Below are positions 1 to 12,752 of a stretch of 64,000 nt of DNA, piece by piece (the stretch's first letter is position 1; every line of letters begins with the position of its first letter). The notes under the pieces are model-generated. The model had not been told where the DNA came from. It searched no databases and saw nothing but the letters and a program-made list of their open reading frames with translations. Where the stretch lies: assembly GCF_032854445.1 (NCBI RefSeq), contig NC_088300.1, forward strand, positions 62,472,984 through 62,536,983, read 5' to 3'. The DNA comes from Liolophura sinensis. Taxonomy: Eukaryota; Mollusca; Polyplacophora; Chitonida; Chitonidae. A program made the position numbers and the translations under genes.

Positions 1-1190
1 GGGGCAGCCCCAAAACACACGTCGACTCCAATTGATCTTTTGTCTCACAGAATGTGTTGACGGCCGCGTCGGCCGTAACCTGGTGGTCCCTTCCCCAGAC
101 AACTATATTGGATTCGATGTAATCATTGCATTCTAAGGTGAACCTACGCGCTACGCGATTCGGACAACAATTGACATTCAAAATGTTTTTTAAATCCTCA
201 TTTGGATGTGACCTTTGCACTCAACAGCGCATCATTCCCTCAGAACAGGAGCGCGGCGTTTCCCGTGCAGCATTCATTACACGGTTTTATACGTGTATTA
301 TAAATCATAGTCTGCTGTACATATGTAATAGCATCAGACAAAAGGTTTTGCCCTGTCCTCGTGTTATACGAATGTATTACGACCTATTGGCCGTTTAAGG
401 CTCCCATCGTTAAGAAATAATGCATAGAAGCCTTCCAGGTGCTGGATTGAATGACCCCCATTAAATACATATTTATACGCCAAAATCTTAAAAACCGATT
501 TCAACATCTACTAAGTTTCTCTCAAGCTTGTCAAGCTTTACTCAAGCGTCAACATCATGCATAAAGATTTTACAATGAACTCAAACACATTTTCCTGCCC
601 ATCTTAGAGATCTATACTCTGGTAAAGAAACAATAAAATGATGTAAAGACATAACTTTCGGACAACTCAAGATCAGTTTACTCATATCGGATTTCAAGAG
701 AAATCTTTGTTTTTTCCCCAAAAGTCCATAGTGTTGACAGCAGCCTACATGGAGCAACAAGAACTCATATCTAATTGATTGAAAATGAGCACTGTATCTC
801 CTTATCCAAGATTTGTATTTCCAGAATGTCATTGGAATTGTGGTGTCGTATCCTAGACTTCCGCCTTCTATCCGCGCTGTAATCTTATTGTATCCTGCTC
901 TATAGGAATTAAGACTACTTATCTAGCACAGATGGATCAAACTGATGCAGAATAAACAGTATCAGTTTACAAGACTCAGAGCAATAAGGTCAGTTTTTTG
1001 AGATGTCACCACAGGACAGCCGAGTATGGAGCCAATTGTCTAGGTTCCGGAGAGTGACTGACAGAGGAGGCCTACCGAAATCGTGCAGGTTAGATGTAGG
1101 CCAGACCCTCTTAAAGATCAGTTGACTAAAGAACAATTAGTTTTGCATCATTCCAGCGCAGCTGACAAAATAAAAGTATATCCTCTTGTG
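1..1190 (+). repeat. Array 1, end part of first unit (window-truncated)
   Basis: Noncoding long repeat. The opening bases match the block beginning at 4014 and again at 11561, sharing the string GACGGCCGCG followed by CGGCCGTAACC. Further matching blocks follow in order: 609-700 with 4410-4530, 829-960 with 4649-4770 and 12224-12330, and 1047-1160 with 4938-5020 and 12975-13060. Identity is about 75-80% by eye with many indels. The small open frames here are not kept in the copies. The upstream part of the unit lies outside the window. Confidence 0.75.
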
Positions 1191-1744
1191 AAATGGAAAG
1201 TATTCAACCTGTCAGTATACTTATATAATCATCAGCCTTACTAGATTGTGCCGATTGTTCCAGGAAAGCCGATATGTGGGGTGGGGCAGCAGAGCTTTTG
1301 TCGTTAAGCAATGTACACAGTAACGTATCATTATGATATTGACTGCAAAAATAATTCATATATCCTTTTGTTTGCTTCCGTGCCAAAGGGACTGGTGTCC
1401 TTTTCAATCTTCTCGCTTATATCGTGACAATGTCACCTTCTAGCAAGTCGCTCCGAATGCGTCAAGTTGCTAGGGACACATCCTTCGTTGTTCAACGCAA
1501 CGTCAAGAACATTTGTCACTGGCATGTATCTCTTTACTAGCCTTGTCTCATGCCTTAGTAGTGAACATTCAACACTTTTTTACTACTTTTCTCCTACTTT
1601 CTGCGACGTATCGCCACTTACATAATTGGCATTGCCACCTGTGAAAGCTGCTGATGATCATACCCGTATTTTTGTTGTACAGAAGGCTGCGTTTTGGCCC
1701 TGATTTTACCATACTTTTTGCACGGAGGATAGGTTGTTCACGTA

Positions 1745-2010
1745 GTAGTCTTATGTTGTTTGTCAAGATTTTTAGCGACGCTCAGCTCTGAGATGTTAGA
1801 GCAAAGAAATAGGACTGGTCGGCCAGGTGTCAGCATAATGTGACTAGGTGGGGTGTCATGTCTGCTGTTACACTTCGGTTGCGGCAGCATTTTAGCTGCA
1901 TGAACTCGCCCTGCCACAAAAAGACACAGTATATGTAGACACACTTAACGACTCCTCGTCGTCATATGACTGAAAATTGTTAAGTACAACGTAAAACCCT
2001 ATGCATACAT
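1745..2010 (+). repeat. SINE-B copy, old, head degraded
   Basis: The body resembles the family seen at 48986-49352 and 59757-60092, including a GTGTCAGCATAATGTGAC stretch, a GGGGTGTCATGTCTG stretch, and a 3' part with GTCGTCATATGACTGAAAA followed by a decayed ACGTTAAACCC. The tRNA-related head cannot be recognised and the tail is mutated, so this is an old insertion in the second array-1 unit. It lies directly upstream of a SINE-A copy. Confidence 0.6.
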
Positions 2011-2060
2011 ATGCAATAAGAAAATTAGTTATAATTCATACATATGTAATATTATGGAGG

Positions 2061-2285
2061 GGCCTCCGTGGCTCAGTTGGTTAGCGCGCTAGCGCAGCGT
2101 AATGACCCAGGAGCCTCTCACCAATGCGGTCGCTGTGAGTTCAAGTGTAACTCATGCTAGATTCCTCTCCGGTCGTACGTGGGAAGGTTGTTCGGCAACC
2201 TGCGGATGGTCGAGGGTTTCTCCCGGGCTCTGTCCGGTTTCCTCCCACCACAATGCTGGCCGCCGATCAAATAAATGATATTAAA
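2061..2285 (+). repeat. SINE-A copy with intact tRNA-like head and internal 3' deletion
   Basis: This tRNA-derived SINE starts with GGCCTCCGTGGCTCAGTTGG. A pol III A-box-like TGGCTCAGTTGG lies at 2069-2080 and a B-box-like GTTCAAGT, with its last bases mutated, at 2139-2148. The body contains CTCTCACCAATGCGGTCGC and CGGTTTCCTCCCACCA. The stretch of about 45 bp that normally precedes the tail (GTCGTATAAGTG through GGCGTAAAACACC) is missing, and the copy passes straight into ATCAAATAAAT. I found no convincing target duplication. Confidence 0.85.
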
Positions 2286-3651
2286 AATCCTTTCAAACTT
2301 CCAATGAAAAAACGTAAGTAGGCATCTGTTTAGTAATTTCATAATAAAGCTAACTGTCATGGACCAAATATGGATCACGGCGGGAATGTTTGTCACATAA
2401 TATCTTATTATAATATCAACATATGGAGACGTTGTATGGAATATACAAAACAAAAACAGTTTCACATTTTCGACGTCTGTCAGAATGTCAGGAATGCAGT
2501 ACATATAATGATGTTTCTGGAGAATTATGACGTCACTCGAGAAAATGAATTCTTGGTATTGAAACCAGGCTTGTGGAGTTTCACATTATGAATCAGAACA
2601 TTCTAACTGCACCTTTCTTGCAACAATATAGGCGTACAACATATCAGTGTATAGAGTCTGTTGTTACGTGTCACTAATGAAAGACAGTTGTAGTAGCCAG
2701 CACGACTGATTTTACAGACAGGTGAATATCGGGAATTGGCTAAAAGAAATAGACTATAGGTGCTAATGAAATATGGAGACTGTTGTGACTTCAGGGTGAC
2801 AAGGTGAATGGCCATAGGGAGGGGATTGCAGGGGTTATAGGATGATTCTATTTGACAAGAAGCCACTGATGGTTATCCGCATTTACAATGACCCTCATGA
2901 TGCAAAACACAAAATGAATATGCAACTGTTTAGATTTACTTTGGTATTATAGCCAAACACCATTCCTGTGTCGTCCACACAGGAAATCTGAACCTGTTGG
3001 CATGAAGAGCTCTACTCCGGTACCGTTTGCCTGTAAATAGTTCAGGCTGTTTTTGGTGCGAGTCACCGAGGATGCAGCTGATTAGGCTCTGTCGACCGTA
3101 TCCTGTAGTCAGCTTAATGGCGTTCCGGTCCAACTATTTGTCATCACCGACACATAAGTGACCTAAGTATACACCCAGAACGGTAGAGGCTAATAACCAT
3201 GTCATTTAAATTCAATACAATGTTACATATTAATGCTGGGGAATTTGCGCAGTTCGTATAGAGCTTTGAGTGTTGTTTTCCATGACATCCTATCTGTAAA
3301 GTTGTTAGAATAAAATCACTAAAATTCGGATCCCGCTTGTAGATCCTTTGTGATGTTTCCCGCCCCGTGTTTCGCAGATAAGTGTTAACGTCCAGACTCT
3401 CGTCAAACAAAATCATGTAAAACCATTGGTGAAATCTACGACATTTCCCCACTCTAACACCTCCTCATTTATTGATTACCTTCTTTACTTACGGGCAGTA
3501 TCCTCGGCTTTCACCTTTAATGGCCTGAGAACGAGTTTGAATGTTCCGAAGACGTAACCAATTTCACCGCGAAGAACAATCTGAATTATGCCAAGAGACA
3601 ATCAGGCTAGAAGCTGCTATGCATGTTGAAGACTTAAAAGGGGAGGAGGGT

Positions 3652-3667
3652 GGGGGGGGGGGGGGGG
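3652..3667 (+). repeat. G16 homopolymer in a purine-rich, G-run-rich stretch
   Basis: Sixteen consecutive G residues follow a short purine stretch with further G runs (about 3637-3650). Together they meet the usual pattern for an intramolecular G-quadruplex on the + strand. The counterpart region of the next array-1 unit lacks the tract, so it arose locally. Long homopolymers are also prone to assembly length error. Confidence 0.8.
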
Positions 3668-5650
3668 TCTTCACAAACAGGGACTACCTTCATCGCGCCG
3701 CTCTTCAGCCGGATACACTCACATTACCCACGTGTAGTAAGATTACCCCACTCCCCAGCGTAAGTCAATTCTGTAAATCAAATTTATTTTTGTTCTCCAA
3801 TAAAGAGTATCCGTATACAAGGCCGAATGTCAACTCGCTATCGTCGACTGTCCAATTTGGAGACACGCTAACGGGATCCGACTTGTGCCATCTTATCGCT
3901 TCCGACAGCGATCGATCGGGTTGGTAAACAGGTGAGGTGTTTATTTCGCAAATTGAGCTTCTCTAGCGATGTAACGCCATTACCGAACTGATTACATGTC
4001 TGGCCGGATAAATGGGTCAGCCCCAGAACACATGTTAACCCCCATTCGGCCTTTCCCCTCGCAGATTGTATTGGCGAACGCGTCGGCCGTAACCTGGTGG
4101 TCCCTTCCCTAGACGACTCTATTGGATTCGTTGTGATCATTGCATTCTAAGGTGGACCTGTGCCCTATACGGTTCGAACACCATTAACATTCTAACGGAT
4201 TGCTTAATCCCTATTTGTGTGTGACCTTTGCACCCAGCAACCTCCACGTCTCCTTTCCGTCAATCCCAGAGAGCTTTGTGCCAGAGGGCCTGGAGGGTGG
4301 CCGTCCAGGGCTTTTGAATGCCCCACCCCCAACCCACCATCCGGGTCAAAGTACAAATTCATATGTAAACTTAAAGCAGATTTGATCATTTTAGTGGCTC
4401 TTTAATGAATTTATAATCTGGTAAACAAACACCAAACATGATGCCAATCATAACGTTCGGAAAACTAAACGGATTTCATCTCGAGATCAGTTTATAGCTG
4501 ACTTCAAGAGAAATGGCTAATTGTTTATTCTTTTTCACAAAATCTATAGTGGTGGCAGTAGCATTCATTGAGCAACAAGCATGTGTATCTGGCTGGTCGT
4601 AGATGAGCAGCATTTCTCCGTATCAAACGCTGATGTTTCTATAGAATGTCATTGGAACCGTGGTGTCGAGTATCTTCTGTCCGCGATGTAATCCTATTGT
4701 ATCCTGCTGTATAGGAATTAAGACAACTTAGCTAGCACAGAAGGATCAAAGTGATGCAGAATAAACAACATGGTACACACATGGATTATGTCTCGCACAT
4801 ATTCGTGGAAAGTCGTTTGTATGGAATATTAAGCATTTGTGTAAATATCATAGGTTGACAAGCCTGATAACACCTAAGTCATTTGTCTGAGAGTGCCAAA
4901 AACGGACAACCGAGAGGAGAGACATTTGGCAGAGATTCCGTAAAATGACTGGTAGAGCAGACTTTTGAAGTTGTGCAGGTTAAATATGGTCCACAGCCTC
5001 TTAAAGATCAATCAACTAGAGCCAGGGAGCCAGTGGCGCCGGAAGTGTATTAAGGGGCAATAGGAGAGTCTGTTGAATCTTTTAGAAGTGAATTGCAACT
5101 GGTGAGCAACTAATCTGATCAGACAAATGACGACGGCTTCTCCAGGCTGCATCAGGAGGAATATTACTACAGCATATTCATCACTTAAACCAGAGCATCG
5201 ACCACCTGCTGAAGACAGGCTTGGTCATAATTGTAATGCTCATCAGTTGTACGATCATATCGCCAGGGCTATTGGGAAGGTATGAGATGGATGAGCAGCT
5301 TTGAATCAAAAGGCGTGTTTCAATTTGGGTAACCCTTTAACCATCTAAAAGTTTTAAATATTAGTGACGATATGGACCATTAGACCTGTATTTGGAGCTG
5401 GGTGCAAGCATTTCAAGTTTATAACCCGGGTAATAATTCTGAATGGTAGCAATGCAACAGAATTATAATTATGTTTATGAAATGAAACGACACATAAAGC
5501 GGTTGACGAAAAAGCGAAAAATCCTGCATTTAAACCATTAACAGCACATAATATAATCAATTTTCTACACTTGCTATCCGCAAAGTTGATATATTTGTTG
5601 GCGTAAAAAGCTTTTTCTGAAACATGAAGTCGTGATTTGCAATAGTCCTT

Positions 5651-8600
5651 TGATCTATTTATCATTTTAAAAACCTTTCCATTTACATGTACTGCTCAAA
5701 GCTTTTATATGCAGAAACGCTTCATGTACCCATAATCCTGGCTATATTCACATTCATTCACACATTAATGTTGTACATATTTAGATAAAAACTCTTAATA
5801 GCTCGTTTAACCTTTTTTAAGCCTCACTGTCGGACCAATCGATAATTTCGAAAAAGTAGAATCGCGTGCTCGAATGCAGCTATCGCTAATTAGGCTTGAA
5901 AGCTGTAAGTTTGGGAAGCCTATTTTTTCCTAAAGATTATTAGGTGGCCAACATCATTGGATGTTGTTGATATTTGGTGATTTTGAGAACACGATAACGA
6001 GGCAAATTTTGGCAGTTTTGGTTAACTTTGGTCGTGTGACATGGCGGCCATCTTGGACTTTAATCAAAACCTTCAAAATTCTTCTCAAGAACCAACGAAC
6101 GGATTCTTTTGAAATTTGATATACTTGTAGAGTGATCCCAGTTAGAACAAATCTGAAAAAATCATGAACATGCATTGAAAACTTTAGTAGTTCGTCATTG
6201 GTCGAACTTATGACACATTAAAAGTGTCCAAGTTTGAAAATGTTTTCATATATTCTGATGCATCTGGTCGGAATTTGCCTATCTTTGTAACTTTTTGAGA
6301 TATGGTCAAAAACTGTCTTCAGTCACGTAATTTCAATAGCCTTTAACTCGAGAGCTACCAAAGCTACAAATCTGAGACTTGCACCAAATTGTAGCCAAGA
6401 CATTTAGTTTCTGGTGCATACCAACGGATCTGATCGACAAGCTGTAGTTTTCTCGCTGGAATCATGTAAATAGAAATAGAAATGTAAGTCTGTGCATTTA
6501 ACATAGACTTTGGAGGCAACGGTGTAATACTATACATGTGCTGCAGGTAACCTGCCCCATAGGTCAGTCGCCTGTCACTCAAACCGAGAAATGAACAATT
6601 CTCCCTCCTCTTCACAGCTATCAACGGACGATTTTCAGTGTTTGCACGTAAAGCCAACCCCGTTCGCAATGGATCATGGGTAATTCTCAAGCCCAAAGCC
6701 ATGGCGAAATATTCGAAAAATGTCTATCCACACATGTACTATGAGTGATGACGAGCCCAAAACATGTTAATCTTATTAGGCCAAATTCAATCGCTGTAAA
6801 AATATCAAGGTTTCCTGGTCTCGGCCTTACATGCCCATAAGGAAGAGACAGGCTTTATGATGCTGCACAGAAAAGTACCTACGAAACCGTACGCCTTGGC
6901 TTTGGACTGAGGATCTTTCTTAAAGAAAACAAAACACAACATCGCTTATACCTTCTAACTATTTAGACCAAAATTTCATACAGTTTCCTAACATTTCCTG
7001 TCACCTACATGCACTATGTCCTCGCCCTATCTCAATACTAAACTGAGCCCAGGCAAACCAGATGGGACACTAGAGTGGGATGATTGCACACCATGCGTCG
7101 AGCAACCTGAAATGTACATACGTGCACTTTATATGATATCTCGTAGTGTAGAGTTCAAACCAAGATGATTATTTTTCATTTTTTTGTCATACTTTTTCCA
7201 TGTTGTCTGTTGTTTTAAATACTGTTACAATTTGTACATTCAGGTAGAACGTATTAAATTTTCCATTGCCTCTGTACTTCGGCACTTGAATAAAGCTGTT
7301 CGTTGTTATGTGTGTAAGCATCTGTTTGCAAACAGATGTTTTCCAAAGCTTAAGTTTTCCGATTATGGCAAATTAGTTCAGTGCATTTCTTTCATAGTCT
7401 GTTTTTTATTTGACATTCAAATAACGGCCTTGCTGCTTGGCCACCAGTATTGCAGTTAGGAACGTAACAATTTTAATTATTATTAATCTTCTTCTTATTA
7501 TTTTTCTTGCTCCCCGGTTTTTGTAACTGCACGAAAACCGTAACCGCTACACAGTTAGCAATATTAGGTTTCAAAGGAAGGTCGTGGGAAAACTTTTCTG
7601 CACTCTTTCAAACTTTCTGCGTGACGTACTTTAGCCGCCACATTGAGATCAGAAAATGTCCTTAAACGTCAACAACGGCTGCACTGATTGACCTGAGATT
7701 TCATTTGTTGATAGAACATAACAAGTTAAAGTTAAACTGTGGAGCTCGTGCCTATATGTCAAAAACTCTGGAAGATTGCTCCTTTGTATATTTGTCAAAT
7801 GACCAAAATTTTTGAAATTGAAAACGTAGAATATTTGTATATGTGCCTTGGTAAAGTTTGTGCGGCTTATGACGAACTTGTTGTTATTGTTTTTTGACCA
7901 TTTTTAATAGTTGCGACAATTTGCGACAGAAGTTGAAAATGGAAAAATCGCATATTTTTACCCACAAACTGACAGAATACTTGTTGCATAAGAGAAGCGT
8001 AACTTTCCTAGAATGAAAGATTAATCTGTTCTCTAAAAATGGCTATCTTCAAATTCTTGTGACGTTATACTTTCGCAGAAGTAGAATCTCACAATTTGTT
8101 CGTTTTCGACTTTAATCAAACGTTTCTTCTTAAGAACCACTTGTCTGAACTAAAATTTTAATAGCAGATATCCCATACCAAAGGTCAATCAAAATAAAAA
8201 AGAAATCTTGGCTTATATCTCTAAAAGTAAAGAGAAAAAGGAATTTACATATGGTCCCATGACCACAAACTGGAATTTTAACATTATTGGTATCCTATCT
8301 AGTAGAGAATAAGTTGCTGATTACGAATCTGCCTTAATGTTTTACCTAGCTTGTATAGTTTTGGCTTTACCATATTTAGCACATTTATATGTAAATGTTA
8401 TACAGTCTATATGCAAATGCTGTACGTCTTATTTGTATTGATGACAAAGAAGAATGTATGAATGCTGCAAGTATACACCGACATGTGGTTAGGACAAATT
8501 GTATCCAGTAACATAGCCTTCACTACTGTCTCCGGGACACGAATACAATGTTATATTACAGAATTTCCTCGCATGCAACTCTAAAATCATTCTGTCGTTA

Positions 8601-8915
8601 GATCACGTACTACAAGATATGACATACAATTCATTTATTAAGGTTATATCATACTAAAACCTGTAAATAATTGCAAATATGGCAGTGTCAAATATAGCAC
8701 ATCTACAACACCATTACTTTCTAGCCTGAAATCCCTGTCCTGAGAGCACACGCCGCAAATCGTGTGTGAAGACAGACTTGGAAGCCGTAAAACTGTATGC
8801 AGTTCTAGTTTCCCCCCTGGAATTGTACCTTAGAAGGCTGCCCAGGTACTTGGTGAAGAGAGGGAAAGAAGGTCCTCAAGGGATATGTCCAGTTTTCTAT
8901 TCTCGTAAACCTGAC
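5651..8915. other. Interval without counterpart in the next unit and without recognisable gene
   Basis: Between the end of homology to the next unit (about 5640/13650) and its restart near 8985 lies about 3.3 kb that I cannot match elsewhere in the window. Only short open frames occur (for example 7184-7459 +, 5954-6175 - and 6364-6702 -), with no recognised domain. The stretch 7470-7530 is TTATT/CTTCTT-rich. It could be an inserted repeat or the single-copy remainder of this unit. I saw no terminal repeats that would delimit an element. Confidence 0.5.
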
Positions 8916-8985
8916 CACCGTCGTATAAATGATATATTTTTGATGACAAAGTTAAATCCAAGGTGAATAAATCAATAAATATGTT
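8915..8985 (+). repeat. SINE-A tail remnant
   Basis: This is a decayed version of the SINE-A 3' end: ACCGTCGTATAAATGATAT, then TTTTTGATGACAAAG in place of TTCTTGAGTACGGCG, ending in AATAAATCAATAAATATG. The body upstream is too diverged to delimit. It marks the end of the unmatched 3.3-kb interval. Confidence 0.5.
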
Positions 8986-11965
8986 TGTGTCTTGCCCTCT
9001 TCATGTTCCACCTATTACAGAGTGTGATGTGGATCTACAATTCAGTGGTGTCTACTGCCTACCCTCCAAATGACGTGATTTACACAGGAACGTTTGGCGG
9101 GGAACAATGCCTAAGTGATTTGTGTCATAAAACAGATGCAAATTTGGTATTTATGGCTTGTTTGTCACAAAAATGTTGAAGTCTATTACAAGCGGACATT
9201 TACATGTGTTCTACACACGCGAATAATTGCCTCAGCCGAAATGAGCCAGGAAAACATTTTCATTTTTAGTCGATGTGGGTCTATTGGCCGAGAAAATAGC
9301 TTCACTTCACATCAATTTAGTTTGACCATACCTCAAAGGATATCTTATTTAAACTGCAGACGCCGGGCTTGGATTCAATGGAAGACGTCAACAAACGTGC
9401 AGATGGATATGTGAATAGCAAACATGCTATTGTTAGAGAATGCAGAAGCTGTGTCATTGACATAGACATTGAGGAACAACACCTGTACAATAAAAATGTG
9501 ACCCTTTCAGTATTAGTATTCAGCCTGTCTAATCACGGAAGCATCTGTATTTGCTGACTATTCGACGGTTATTCCAGCAAAGCCGATATGAGGAGTGGGC
9601 CAGCTTTTATCTTTATGTAATGTACACGTAATGCATATCATTATGATATGGATTGCATAACTGATTCTATTTCGTTTTGCTTGTTTCCTTGAGAGTTTAG
9701 CGTCGCTTTAAACATCATTTCGACAATATCGTGACAACGACTCCCACTAGTCAGTGTCCACAATGAAGCGTCAAGTCGCTGAGGAACATCCCACAAAGGT
9801 GATGTGTTGGACAGTCCCTTGGGGACGATAGTGATGGCGGTAGTTATGACTCACAACGCAGTCACAATCACCTGTTATCACAGGCGTATATCCTACAGCT
9901 TCACCGCCAAGCGAGAAAGCTCCAAAATGTTAAAGTCTTGAATATAAAAACTGACTGAGGATTACCACTGAGCCTCCACCTTTCTAAGTGGCTATTCTCA
10001 CACCTTGGCCAATATCTGGTCAATATCCCCCCCCCCTCCAAAACAATACAACAAAAACAGATTTCCACCTTTAAAGTGTCTGTCAGGTTATTAGGATTTC
10101 AAATCTTTTGATTTAGGTTATATTTTCAAGTTAGATTTATGTTTCTATTTGAATATTAGCAGTAGAGCCCAGACCTGTATCCGATTTCACTATCAGCAGA
10201 AAATGTCAGTGACATAATGCCACTTCAGTTTGCTGATGTTCATGACCAACGTAGCTTATTATACAGAGACAACCATAAATCTGACACTACTCAGCCCCAG
10301 AGCCTGTGCTTGAGCCGTCGTCAGATAACACAGCCAATGTCTGCACTATCAACCTTATAGCTATGTGCTAATGAAATATAAAGATAGGGATGGCATCAGC
10401 GCGGGAGGGGTCATCGACTCTAAGAGATCAGGAGAATGGTTGTAGGAAGCTATCAGGAAGGGATTTTTGGGGCTACATCACAGAGATGATGTTATATGAC
10501 ACGACGCCCCTGTCACGTAACTATCAGCATATATAGTGGCCCTCTTTAAGCATAACTTAAAAGAATATGGAACTGTTTAGCTTTACCTTGGCATTATAGC
10601 CAAAGATCACTTCCTGCGTCGGACAGATAGGAAATCTGAAAATGCTGGCACGTCGAGCTTAACTCTTGTTCTAAGTACAGCTTGCCTATAAATAATTGAA
10701 GCCGTCTTTCAGTGTGAGCCACTAAAGATGATGAACACTGATTAGAATATGTCGGCAGTACTTTGCAGTCAGTCGACTGGTATTCCGGTCCAGCTATTTG
10801 CCATCTCCGTCGACGAGGCTTTGTAAGTGGCCTAAGTATACAAGCAGAACGGCAGAGCCTAATAACCAAGTCAATTTTATTCAAACACAGTGTTGCATAT
10901 GAATGCTGGGGAATTTGCACATTTCGTACTGATATACAGCTTTCAATGTTGTCCCCAATGACTGCATTTGTGTGAAGTTGTTAAGAAAAGTGGCTAAAAC
11001 AGTCGTGTCTGTCTGTGTCCAGTCCTGTCCTTTGTTAATGAGCATGTTAGCGTTTAAACTATCTTCAAACAAAGTCATGCAAAACCAATTGTACAAATAT
11101 ACAAAATTTCCCTCTACCCAACCTCTGTTTCGAGTGTACCTTCGGTTCCGAACCATCTTAATTCTACAAACACACATTCTGGTTATAAACTAAATGAAGC
11201 AAATGCTATGTACGTGGGGCACTTCAAGCGGGGCGTTCACAAACAACTTTCATTCAGTGGCCCTTCGATCCACCAGATATACTCACGTTATTCGCTTGGT
11301 GTACATGTAAGACACCCTCAATCTTTTCATCAATTCAGAAATTCAAATAAAGAGTGTCCTAGTAGTGAGCCGTATGTCAAGCCACTTTGGCCGTCTGTCC
11401 AGTTTGGAGACTCGCTAACGGGATCCATGTTGTGCCAGCTGATCGGTTCCGACAGCGATCGGTCGGATTGCTAGACAGTCCATGTGTTTAATTCACAAAC
11501 CGAGCTTCTCTAGCGATGTAACCTCATTACGGAACTAATTACATCTCTGAACAGGATCAATGGGTCAGCCCCAAAACGCACGTCGATTCTAATTGATCTT
11601 TTGTCTCGTAGATTGTGTTGACGGCCGCGGCGGCCGTAACCCTTTTTCAGACGAATATGCTGGATTCGATGTAATCATTGCACTCTAAGGTGAACCTGTG
11701 TGCCACGCGGGGTCGAATATCATTAACATTCTAACTGGTTCTTTAATCCTTATTTGGGTGTGACCTTTGCACTTAGCAGCCTCTATGTCTCCTTCCCTCA
11801 GTCCCAGAGCGGCATGCACCAGAGGGTCTGCGCATTTCATACACCATGGGCTGCAGTACATATTCCATACCATCAGGCAAAATGTTCCTGAAAAAATTCA
11901 CAGTAGCCGTCAACGGTTTTGTAATAAACCCCACACCCTTATACAGGATTTATATTTCCTGAAAG

Positions 11966-12215
11966 GGGCCTGCGTGGCTTAATTGGTTAGCGCTCTAGAG
12001 TAGCGTAATGACCCATAGGCCTCTCACCAATGCGGTCGCTGTGAGTTCAAGTCCAGCTCATGCAGTTCAAGTTCCACTTTGGCCTTACTTGGGAAGGTCT
12101 GGCGACAACCTGCAGATGGTTGTGGGTTTCCCACCATAATGCTGGACACCGTCGTATAAGTCAAATATTCTTGGGAACGGCGTAAAACACCAATGAAAGA
12201 AAATAAATAAATAAT
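11966..12215 (+). repeat. SINE-A copy, diverged
   Basis: Head GGGGCCTGCGTGGCTTAATTGG, body CTCTCACCAATGCGGTCGC and GTGAGTTCAAGTCCAGCTC, and tail GGCGTAAAACACCAATGAAA followed by (AAAT)n. A short internal duplication (GCAGTTCAAGTTCC near 12062) and the loss of the CCCGGGCTCTGCCCGG segment set this copy apart. In the paralogous array-1 copies the flanks join as TTTCCAGAATGTCATTGG (about 821-838), so the likely target site is TTTCCxGAA. The flanking repeats are mutated (TTTCCTGAA and TGTCCCGAA). Confidence 0.85.
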
Positions 12216-12722
12216 GTCCCGAATGTCATTGGAATCGTGGTATCATGTTTCCTGTACTTCCTTCTTCTATCCGTGATGTTATCCTGTTTTGTCTGGTTGA
12301 ATAAGAATTAAGAGAAATCATCTAGCATCTAGCGGCCTCCTGTCAGTTTACCTCAGGGTTTTTATTCTAACTGTTCATGTAAATGCATAAATTGTAGCAA
12401 TTTACACGTTTCTAGTACCATGGTTTAAGCAGAACCAGGTACAAAAAGCCATTGATGTTAATTGCAATTTATTAGACGTCAGACACTGGCATGCAATCAC
12501 AACAATGCAAAAGGAACCCGATCTCGGGGATGCTTAATCCACCGGCAGAATCCTGGTTTATGCAGGAATACAAGATACTTGAAGACGTACAGCATTGAGA
12601 GTAAAACCAGAGCAACAACGATAATCACAGGTAACCGGTGAAATACGGTCTATTGTCAACTTACCATAGCCAGGGGGTTGTATTCTAACTGTTCATGTAC
12701 ATGCATAAATAGTATAAATTCA

Positions 12723-12752
12723 CCCCCCCCCCCGAAACACACACACACACAC
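12723..12752. repeat. C11 tract and adjacent (CA)n microsatellite
   Basis: Eleven C residues, then CGAAA, then about eight CA repeats. The block is absent from the homologous position in the 1195-5650 unit. Simple-sequence expansion, no gene. Confidence 0.85.

Larger units (their letters stand above)
1195..5650 (+). repeat. Array 1, second unit (nearly complete)
   Basis: Long noncoding unit matched in order by the unit at 8985-13975. Paired blocks include 1210-1380 with 9550-9680, 1390-1530 with 9690-9800, 2740-2930 with 10350-10570, 2926-3305 with 10568-10985, 3700-4240 with 11270-11780, 4649-5130 with 12224-13200, and 5357-5640 with 13355-13650. It carries two SINE insertions (1745-2010 and 2061-2285) and a G16 tract that the other unit lacks. 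No open frame is conserved between the two units, so I do not call a gene. The edges are uncertain by about 50-100 bp. Confidence 0.75.

Noticed and set aside
2061-2150. tRNA gene signal (A and B boxes)
   Set aside because: The A-to-B spacing and the lack of a cloverleaf identify SINE-A heads, not functional tRNA genes. The same holds for 20408, 33873 and 54005.
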